From an uncultured Lachnospira sp. (GTDB lineage: Bacteria; Bacillota; Clostridia; Lachnospirales; Lachnospiraceae): a DNA stretch of 10,661 nt. Positions 5,368 through 10,661 of this stretch are shown piece by piece; the first letter of the stretch is position 1, and every line of letters starts with the position of its first letter. The notes beneath the pieces were generated by a model. It was not told the DNA's origin and did no database searches. It worked only from the letters and a program-made list of their open reading frames with translations. Made by a program: the position numbers and the translations under genes. The DNA is taken from contig CAKRKK010000070.1 of the NCBI GenBank assembly GCA_934358235.1, positions 1 through 10,661 of the forward strand. Reading direction: 5' to 3'.

Positions 5368-6507
5368 ATGGAACAGATATATGTACAAACAGAAGATTTA
5401 AGTGTCGGGTATAATGGAAAAATACTTTTATCAGATATTGCTATGCAGGTAAAACCCGGCGAAATATTAGTGCTGATAGGTCCGAATGGTGCGGGTAAAT
5501 CTACAATACTTAAGAATATTATACGGGAAATGCATCCTATTGGCGGTAATATATATATAAAGGATAAAAAAATAGGTGACTATACAAGTAAGGAATATGC
5601 TAAAACCATGTCTGTTGTGCTTACAGAAAAGATAAAGACAGAAATGATGACCTGTCGTGATGTAGTAGCTATGGGAAGATATCCTTATACGAATTATTTC
5701 GGAAAGCTTACTAAAGAAGATGAAAAGATAGTTAATGAATCCTTAGAAAAGGTTTCAGCAGCAGATATTGCCGATAAGGATTTTTCACAGATTAGTGACG
5801 GACAGCGCCAGCGTATTATGCTTGCAAGAGCTATATGTCAGAAGCCGGAGATTATAGTGCTTGATGAACCAACTTCATTTCTGGATATCAGACATAAGAT
5901 AGAGCTGCTTGACATATTACAGGAGATGACAGTAAAGGACAATGTAGCAGTTATTGTTTCACTTCACGAGATAGAGCTGGCTGCTAAGCTTGCAGACTAT
6001 GTTATGTGTATAGGTGCCGACAGAAGTATAAGGTTTGCCAGACCAGAAAACATATTTACAGATGAGTATATAAGTAGTCTTTATGGACTTACACAAGGGA
6101 GCTATAATAGTCTGTATGGGAGTGCAGAGTTAAAGAAACCAGAAGGAAAACCACATGTATTTGTGCTTGGTGGGGCAGGAAGCGGCATATACACATACAG
6201 GGAATTACAGCGTATGGGAATAGCATTTACAGCAGGCATTATATACGAAAATGACTGTGATTATCCGATAGCAAGGGCGCTGGCAATGGACGTTGTTTCT
6301 AATGCAATGTTTGAGCCTGTGAGCAGACAGGCATGTGAAAGAGCCTGTCAGTTAATAGATGAATCGGAATATGTTATAGATACGGGATGTCATATAGGAA
6401 GCATGAATAGACTGGTGGGTGATGTACTTGAATATGCGTACAGGCAGAAAAAAAAGGTGCTTGTAAAGCCAGACAGAGAACAATTAAGAGCGTTAATGAA
6501 AATATAA
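5368..6507 (+). CDS. Corrinoid ABC transporter ATPase with an extra C-terminal domain
   Basis: Residues 1-250 form an ABC ATPase of the BtuD/FecE type. Visible motifs are Walker A GPNGAGKST (38-46), a variant signature ISDGQ (142-146), Walker B IIVLDE (162-167) with PTSFLD following, and the switch His in SLHEI (H200). The usual Q-loop glutamine is not evident; the segment reads VVLTEKIKTEMMT (83-95). It powers uptake through the preceding permease. Typical members end near 255 residues, but this one has about 120 more. The extra part begins HVFVLGGAGSG (263-273), a glycine-rich strand-loop like a nucleotide-binding fold, and contains DTGCHIGSMN (338-347). I recall similar tails on some Firmicute ATPases but know no function. 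The ATG at 5368 is chosen over a TTG at 5356 because GGAG (5358-5361) lies 6 nt before it. Confidence 0.9.
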   Translation: MEQIYVQTEDLSVGYNGKILLSDIAMQVKPGEILVLIGPNGAGKSTILKNIIREMHPIGGNIYIKDKKIGDYTSKEYAKTMSVVLTEKIKTEMMTCRDVVAMGRYPYTNYFGKLTKEDEKIVNESLEKVSAADIADKDFSQISDGQRQRIMLARAICQKPEIIVLDEPTSFLDIRHKIELLDILQEMTVKDNVAVIVSLHEIELAAKLADYVMCIGADRSIRFARPENIFTDEYISSLYGLTQGSYNSLYGSAELKKPEGKPHVFVLGGAGSGIYTYRELQRMGIAFTAGIIYENDCDYPIARALAMDVVSNAMFEPVSRQACERACQLIDESEYVIDTGCHIGSMNRLVGDVLEYAYRQKKKVLVKPDREQLRALMKI

Positions 6508-6576
6508 CAGGCGGGAGCCAGAGGTGTATAAAATGCCAATAAGCGGCAGGATAATAAGAGGACAGGAATTATAATT

Positions 6577-7209
6577 ATGAAACCGATGGATATTGAAAAG
6601 CAGTCATTTGAAATAATAGAAAAAGAACTTACGGTAGAAATACCTGCTATTTATAAACCTATTGTCAAAAGAGTAATACATACAACAGCAGATTTTTCAT
6701 ATCAGACAAGTCTTACATTTTCAGAAAATGTTGTTGATAAAGCAATTGAGGCAATACGTGGTGGAGCAGATATAGTTACTGATACTAATATGGCAAGAGC
6801 AGGAATTAGCCACAAGATAGCGGCAGGGTTTAACTGCAGGCTTTGTTGTTATATGGCAGATGAGGATGTTGCAGAAAGTGCAGCAAAGCGCGGTGTTACG
6901 CGTGCAACTGTAAGTGTTGAAAAGGCGGCAATAAACAATACAGGATGTATTATGGTTGTTGGTAATGCACCTACTGCACTTATGAGAATCAGGCAGTTAT
7001 ATGATGCTGGAAGCTTTGCACCGGCAATGGTTATAGGAGTTCCTGTAGGCTTTGTTAATGTTGTTGAGGCAAAGGAAGAGATTATTGAAAGTAAAATGCC
7101 GTATATAGTTGCACGCGGAAGAAAAGGTGGAAGTAATGTTGCAGCAGCAATAATGAATGCGTTGCTTTATATGGCAGCAGAGGATGATAAAGAGTGGCGT
7201 AGATGTTAG
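6577..7209 (+). CDS. cbiC: Cobalt-precorrin-8 methylmutase CbiC
   Basis: CbiC moves the C11 methyl group of (cobalt-)precorrin-8 to C12, yielding (cobalt-)hydrogenobyrinate/cobyrinate in the last ring-building step of cobalamin synthesis. The 210-residue length is normal. Motifs include KRVIHTTADF (31-40) with the conserved catalytic His at 35, GADIVTDTNM (63-72), VGNAPTAL (128-135), GVPVGFVNVVEAKE (154-167) and RGRKGGSNVAAA (180-191). The start at 6577 has only a modest RBS (AGGA about 10 nt upstream); an in-frame ATG at 6586 is an alternative. The gene overlaps cbiD by 7 nt, so the two are probably co-translated. The enzyme is cytoplasmic and acts late, although its gene comes first among the cbi genes here. 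Confidence 0.95.
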   Translation: MKPMDIEKQSFEIIEKELTVEIPAIYKPIVKRVIHTTADFSYQTSLTFSENVVDKAIEAIRGGADIVTDTNMARAGISHKIAAGFNCRLCCYMADEDVAESAAKRGVTRATVSVEKAAINNTGCIMVVGNAPTALMRIRQLYDAGSFAPAMVIGVPVGFVNVVEAKEEIIESKMPYIVARGRKGGSNVAAAIMNALLYMAAEDDKEWRRC

Positions 7210-8372
7210 AAAGATATGTATACAAGAATCAGAAAAGATTAAGATGCGGATATACAACAGGAACCTGTGCGTGCGCAGCGGCAAAAGCGGCAGCACAGAT
7301 GTTACTAACAGGGCAGAGAGTGTTAAGCGTGGAGGTGTTAACACCATCCGGGGTAAGTCTTAAGCTGCCTGTTTTGGATATAACTCTGGATGCTGATAAA
7401 GCAGCCTGTGCCATACGAAAGGATAGTGGTGATGATCCTGATGTCACTAATGGAATGCTTGTATATGCAGAGGTGTCATATATAGACAGTGTTGATGGTG
7501 CTTTGAAGGAAGCCTCTGGTATTATAGTAGATGGAGGGGTTGGCATAGGCCGGATAACTAAGAAGGGCCTGCAGCGTGAGGTTGGAGAGGCGGCCATTAA
7601 TCCCGTACCGCTTAATATGATTAAAGAGGCTGTTGGCGGCATAAAAGAAAGCTGCTGCTATGATGGCTGCCTGAAGGTTTTAATATATGCTCCCGAGGGA
7701 GAAGCTCTTGCAAAGAAAACCTTTAATCCTAATCTTGGTATAGTAGGAGGAATATCTATTCTTGGAACCACCGGAATAGTGGAGCCAATGAGCGAGCAGG
7801 CACTTATAGATACAATAAAAACTGAGATAGGAATGCATATTGCAGATGGAGAACGGATACTTCTGGTTGCTCCGGGTAATTATGGACAGGACTTTCTGCT
7901 TAATACACTTAATATAGAGTTGAAAAGAAGTATCAAGTGCAGTAACTACATAGGTGATACAATAGATATGGTGTGTGCCTCAGAAGCAGAAGGGATGCTT
8001 TTAGTCGGACATATAGGAAAGCTTGTGAAGCTGGGAGCTGGAATTATGAATACACATTCAAGGATAGCAGATGGACGTATGGAGGTAATGGCAGCCTGTG
8101 CCATACAGGCAGGAGCGATGTCGGATATTGCAGGAGAGCTTCTTGACTGTGTGACAACAGATGCTGCACTTGAAATATTGAAGAAACATAAGCTGCTTAA
8201 GCCAGCTATGGAGCAGCTTATGCTAAGAATTGAAAAAGTGCTGAAAAAAAGGTGCAATGAAAGAATAAGACTTGAAGCAATAGTATTTTCTAACGAATAT
8301 GGAATACTTGGAAAGACAAGTGGAGCTGATGAGCTGCTTAAGGATATAGTTAATATCAATAAAGAAAGCTGA
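7203..8372 (+). CDS. cbiD: Cobalt-precorrin-5B C1-methyltransferase CbiD
   Basis: CbiD is the S-adenosylmethionine-dependent enzyme of the anaerobic pathway that methylates C1 of cobalt-precorrin-5B, so it marks an oxygen-independent route. The 389 residues fit the family. Motifs visible are GYTTGTCA (16-23), KDSGDDPDVTNG (73-84), GGVGIGRITKKGL (111-123) and the long conserved stretch NLGIVGGISILGTTGIVEPMS (178-198). The ATG at 7203 lies inside the end of cbiC and its RBS would be within that gene, consistent with translational coupling. A gap of 80 nt holding a small hairpin separates it from cbiF, where cbiE, cbiT and cbiL are found in many clostridial operons. The reading frame looks complete. 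Confidence 0.95.
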   Translation: MLERYVYKNQKRLRCGYTTGTCACAAAKAAAQMLLTGQRVLSVEVLTPSGVSLKLPVLDITLDADKAACAIRKDSGDDPDVTNGMLVYAEVSYIDSVDGALKEASGIIVDGGVGIGRITKKGLQREVGEAAINPVPLNMIKEAVGGIKESCCYDGCLKVLIYAPEGEALAKKTFNPNLGIVGGISILGTTGIVEPMSEQALIDTIKTEIGMHIADGERILLVAPGNYGQDFLLNTLNIELKRSIKCSNYIGDTIDMVCASEAEGMLLVGHIGKLVKLGAGIMNTHSRIADGRMEVMAACAIQAGAMSDIAGELLDCVTTDAALEILKKHKLLKPAMEQLMLRIEKVLKKRCNERIRLEAIVFSNEYGILGKTSGADELLKDIVNINKES

Positions 8373-8386
8373 TGTAAAAGAGCAGC

Positions 8387-8415
8387 TTCTTATAGCTGTA
8401 AGCAGCTACAAAGAA
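8387..8415 (+). other. Small hairpin between cbiD and cbiF
   Basis: TAGCTG (8393-8398) and CAGCTA (8403-8408) pair around a TAAG loop. TTCTT (8387-8391) can add five more pairs with AAGAA (8411-8415) across an internal loop. No T-tract follows, so it is not a terminator. It may affect mRNA processing at this, the widest, junction among the cbi genes. Confidence 0.4.
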
Positions 8416-8452
8416 TAACTATAAAAAAGAATTGATAATGGAGAAATAAGGT

Positions 8453-9199
8453 ATGGTAAGTATTGTAGGAGCAGGACCTGGAGCTAAGGATCTGATTACG
8501 GTAAGAGGAATGAAGCTGCTTAGCAAAGCAGAGGTTATCATATATGCAGGTTCGCTTGTAAATGAGGAGCTTCTGGAATATGCAGACAGCAGTTGTGAAA
8601 TATATAATAGTGCATATATGAACCTGGATGAGGTCATAGAAGTTATAGTTAAGGCAGAGCAGGAGGGAAAAAGGATTGTAAGACTACATACTGGAGATCC
8701 TTCTTTATATGGTGCTATCCGCGAGCAGATAGAGGAGCTTGCTAAAAGGGGGATTACCTGTGAGATATGTCCAGGGGTGAGCAGCTTTCTTGCGGCTGCA
8801 GCAGCCGCCGGATGTGAATATACAGTTCCAGAGGTAGCACAGACAGTTATTATTACAAGAATGCCTGGCAGAACACCAGTACCAGCTAATGAAAGGTTAT
8901 CAGAGTTAGCAAAGCATGGAACCTCTATGGTTATATTTTTAAGCTCCTCACATCTTGAAAAGCTGCAGGAGGAGCTGTATAAAGGTGCATATACTCCTGA
9001 TACACCTTGTGCACTTGTATATAAGGCAAGCTGGAAGGATGAAAAGTGTATAAAAACAACCTTAAAGGAGCTGGCCGTGGCTGCTAAAAGAGAGGGAATA
9101 ACAAAGACTGCACTTGTGCTGGTTGGAGAATTCCTAGGAGACAGATATACATATTCAAAGTTGTATGATAAGGCATTTAAAACGGAGTACAGAGGATGA
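8453..9199 (+). CDS. cbiF: Cobalt-precorrin-4 C11-methyltransferase CbiF
   Basis: CbiF transfers a methyl group from S-adenosylmethionine to C11 of cobalt-precorrin-4. It belongs to the tetrapyrrole methylase family and its 248 residues are typical. Motifs are VGAGPG (5-10) near the N-terminus, RLHTGDPSLYGA (77-88), CPGVSS (106-111) and TRMPGRTPVP (135-144); the last is characteristic of the C11-methylating group as opposed to C20 or C17 enzymes. The start is set by GGAG about 10 nt before the ATG at 8453, and the VGAGPG loop then sits in its normal place. It overlaps cbiG by 4 nt (ATGA). The product is passed on to CbiG. Confidence 0.95.
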   Translation: MVSIVGAGPGAKDLITVRGMKLLSKAEVIIYAGSLVNEELLEYADSSCEIYNSAYMNLDEVIEVIVKAEQEGKRIVRLHTGDPSLYGAIREQIEELAKRGITCEICPGVSSFLAAAAAAGCEYTVPEVAQTVIITRMPGRTPVPANERLSELAKHGTSMVIFLSSSHLEKLQEELYKGAYTPDTPCALVYKASWKDEKCIKTTLKELAVAAKREGITKTALVLVGEFLGDRYTYSKLYDKAFKTEYRG

Positions 9200-10275
9200 A
9201 AACAGTTATAATCACATATACGCACGAGGGAATGAAGACAGCACGGCGTGCAGCTAAGGTTATGAAGGCACCGGAAGCTGAGGTTGTTATATATTGTCAT
9301 AGCAGATGTGCAGGTGAGTATGAAACAGAGGTTATTCCCTTTGAAGCCGTAGGGAGAATTATAAATGATATATTTGAAAGTGCTGACAGAATATTATTCA
9401 TATGTGCTCTGGCTATTGCGGTAAGAACAATAGCGCCATATCTTAAAAGCAAGGTTACAGATCCAGCAGTGCTTGTGGCAGATGAGGGAGGCAGATTTCT
9501 AATATCTGTTCTTTCAGGACATATAGGCGGAGCGAATGAGTGGTGCAGCAGGCTTGCAGAAGCGCTTGATATGCTTCCGGTTATAACAACGGCAACTGAT
9601 GCAAGAGGCATGTTTGCAGTTGATTTATTTGCGAAGGAGCATAGCCTGCGTATAGTTAATCCAGCTATGATTAAGGAGATATCAGGAAGAGTGTTGAATG
9701 GTGAAAGGGTTGGAATAACAGGAGCTGATGTATACAAAGCTGTGATATGTGATACGATAAAACAATATAATAACCAGCTCTGGCTTACGGACAACAATGG
9801 CAGGTTAGCTGGATACGAAAATAGAAATCAGGCTGAAAGTGGAATACAGATTGTTACAGAGTATAATACAGAGCCCGCATTTAAAAACACGCTCAGGCTT
9901 GTCCCTATGGAGTTAGCAGTTGGTATTGGGTGCCGGAGAGGAAAGTCCTTAGAAGAAATCAGAAGGGCTGTAAAGAATACCTTTGCTTCTAACAAGCTGA
10001 TGATGGATAGCATTGCCGTTATTGCCTCAGTTGACAAAAAGGCTGATGAACAGGGGATAATAATGTTAGCAAGGCAGCTTAAGGTTCCATATATGACCTA
10101 CTCCGCCAAACGTCTAAGTCAGGCAGAGGGAGAATTTTGCACGTCAGAGTTTGTAAGAAAGCAGGTGGGTGTGGATAATGTGTGTGAAAGAAGCGCCTGC
10201 CTGGCTTCCAGAAGCGGCATAAAGCTGGTAGGCAGGACAGTCTGTGATGGAGTTACAGTTGCTATATATAAGTAG
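9196..10275 (+). CDS. cbiG: Cobalt-precorrin-5A hydrolase CbiG
   Basis: CbiG opens the delta-lactone of cobalt-precorrin-5A, releasing the two-carbon unit (acetaldehyde) and forming cobalt-precorrin-5B, the substrate of CbiD. The 359 residues contain the family parts in order: an N-terminal domain with AVRTIAPYLK (75-84), DEGGRFLISVLSGHIGGANE (96-115), a variable middle part (about 145-230), and a C-terminal domain beginning AVGIGCRRGKS (241-251) and containing VDNVCERSAC (326-335). The start codon overlaps the cbiF stop (ATGA), indicating tight coupling. The next enzyme gene, cbiH, often follows or is fused to cbiG, but here the operon ends. The stop codon is followed by unrelated sequence, with no clear plus-strand terminator visible. 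Confidence 0.95.
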   Translation: MKTVIITYTHEGMKTARRAAKVMKAPEAEVVIYCHSRCAGEYETEVIPFEAVGRIINDIFESADRILFICALAIAVRTIAPYLKSKVTDPAVLVADEGGRFLISVLSGHIGGANEWCSRLAEALDMLPVITTATDARGMFAVDLFAKEHSLRIVNPAMIKEISGRVLNGERVGITGADVYKAVICDTIKQYNNQLWLTDNNGRLAGYENRNQAESGIQIVTEYNTEPAFKNTLRLVPMELAVGIGCRRGKSLEEIRRAVKNTFASNKLMMDSIAVIASVDKKADEQGIIMLARQLKVPYMTYSAKRLSQAEGEFCTSEFVRKQVGVDNVCERSACLASRSGIKLVGRTVCDGVTVAIYK

Positions 10276-10299
10276 CAAAGAAACCAGGCTTAGATATGT

Positions 10300-10319
10300 A
10301 AAAAAATGCGCATACGCAC
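10300..10319 (-). terminator. Weak terminator candidate for the HxlR-type gene
   Basis: Read on the minus strand, GTGCG, a TATG loop and CGCAT form a 5-bp hairpin (one wobble), followed by a run of seven T residues. The stem is short and lies about 97 bp beyond the regulator's stop codon. The rest of 10276-10415 shows no gene. ACAGAT (10317-10322) and ATCTGT (10385-10390) form a distant inverted repeat of unclear meaning. Confidence 0.25.
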
Positions 10320-10415
10320 AGATGAGTTTCACGTTCTAAAGGATAATTCTAGGACACACAACAATTTATTAATACAACCGGCTTATCTGTAAAAACGATG
10401 AAAGGGCAAAAATGA

Positions 10416-10661
10416 TTAGTCATTTCGATGTTCTTGTCCCCAAAGACAGAAAGCATCTAATACAGGTGCTAGGGATTTTCCACGTTCAGAAAGACTATAC
10501 TCAACTCGTGGCGGGATTTCCCCATAATCTTTGCGAATAATAAGATCATCGGCTTCTAATTCTTTTAAAGCTTTTGACAATGACCGGAAAGTTGCTGTTT
10601 CCATCTTACGCTGAAGTTCATTATACCTTGTTGGACCATCTAATTGCAGACAATAAAGGAT
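10416..10661 (-). CDS. HxlR-family winged-helix transcriptional regulator (5' partial)
   Basis: The visible 81 C-terminal residues read through the window edge, so the start lies beyond 10661; an internal Met at 10602-10604 is not the start. The segment DGPTRYNELQRKM, then SKALKELEADDLIIRK, then EIPPRVEYSLSERGKSL and PVLDAFCLWG follows the HxlR pattern of recognition helix, wing and dimer helix. Typical members are 100-130 residues, so about 20-40 residues are missing. These cytoplasmic DNA-binding proteins often respond to redox or reactive small molecules and control a divergent neighbour. The neighbour lies outside the window. It converges with cbiG and is unlikely to control the cobalamin genes. 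The conserved N-terminal Cys of the redox-sensing members cannot be checked here. Confidence 0.9.
   Translation of the reverse strand: MLYCLQLDGPTRYNELQRKMETATFRSLSKALKELEADDLIIRKDYGEIPPRVEYSLSERGKSLAPVLDAFCLWGQEHRND

Noticed and set aside
2980..6507. Transporter as a cobalt importer
   Set aside because: The components are of the BtuFCD/FecBCD type with a lipoprotein binding protein, not CbiMNQO or NikMNQO. Corrinoid uptake is more likely, although a metal chelate cannot be excluded.
7229..8359. Two minus-strand open frames of 137 codons opposite cbiD
   Set aside because: Both are antisense to well-conserved CbiD coding sequence, have no ribosome binding site of note and no domain signal.
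8387..8415. Hairpin between cbiD and cbiF as a terminator splitting the operon
   Set aside because: No T-tract follows and no promoter is visible before cbiF, so cbiF and cbiG are kept in the same transcript.
8419..9300. Long minus-strand open frame of 293 codons
   Set aside because: It lies antisense to cbiF, which has all family motifs and proper overlap with cbiG. The antisense product shows no recognisable domain and is Ser/Ala-rich as expected for a shadow frame.
1..10661. CRISPR array, tRNA, rRNA, intact insertion sequence or integrase
   Set aside because: No regularly spaced repeats, no cloverleaf with a CCA-type acceptor and no transposase or recombinase motifs were seen by eye.

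Overview
The window looks like chromosomal DNA of a low-GC, anaerobic, gut-type Firmicute, most likely a clostridium of the Lachnospiraceae kind. The basis is A/T-rich codon use, AGGAGG-type ribosome binding sites, a Gram-positive lipoprotein signal, oxygen-independent (cbi-type) cobalamin genes and several best-recognised clostridial families. The genus is not determined.

Region 1 (1-2200) is accessory. It opens inside a plus-strand gene for a TPR protein with a C-terminal NucS/PD-(D/E)XK nuclease-like domain. Next come two consecutive units, each a sigma-70-type promoter followed almost at once by a strong hairpin with a T-tract. The two hairpins share a near-identical apical motif, AGCGTAA(A/G)TCCAG. 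This looks like a pair of roughly 50-nt RNA genes or attenuators of unknown function. Then follows a graveyard of gene ends: a 13-codon ORF with a good RBS, a 13-codon start resembling a pyridoxamine-phosphate-oxidase-like protein, and a macrodomain remnant joined to a Sir2 N-terminus. An intact nitroreductase-family gene closes the region.

Region 2 (2254-10275) is the corrinoid region. A cysteine-rich small-domain protein precedes a cobalamin riboswitch (P1 stem 2639-2646/2813-2820, B12 box 2748-2754) with a downstream intrinsic terminator. Behind it lie a lipoprotein binding protein, a FecCD/BtuC-type permease and an ATPase with an extra, unrecognised C-terminal domain. These probably form a corrinoid importer. 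Then come cbiC, cbiD, cbiF and cbiG, which act in the corrin-ring stage of anaerobic B12 synthesis. The seven genes from the binding protein to cbiG run in one direction, and two junctions overlap (cbiC/cbiD by 7 nt, cbiF/cbiG by 4 nt). High cobalamin should therefore shut down both uptake and synthesis. The ring pathway is incomplete here: cbiE, cbiT, cbiL, cbiH and cbiJ are not in the window.

Region 3 (10276-10661) is a short intergenic stretch followed by the C-terminal part of a minus-strand HxlR-family regulator that runs off the window end.

The best candidates for something undescribed are the twin promoter-hairpin units, the ATPase C-terminal domain and the TPR-nuclease protein.
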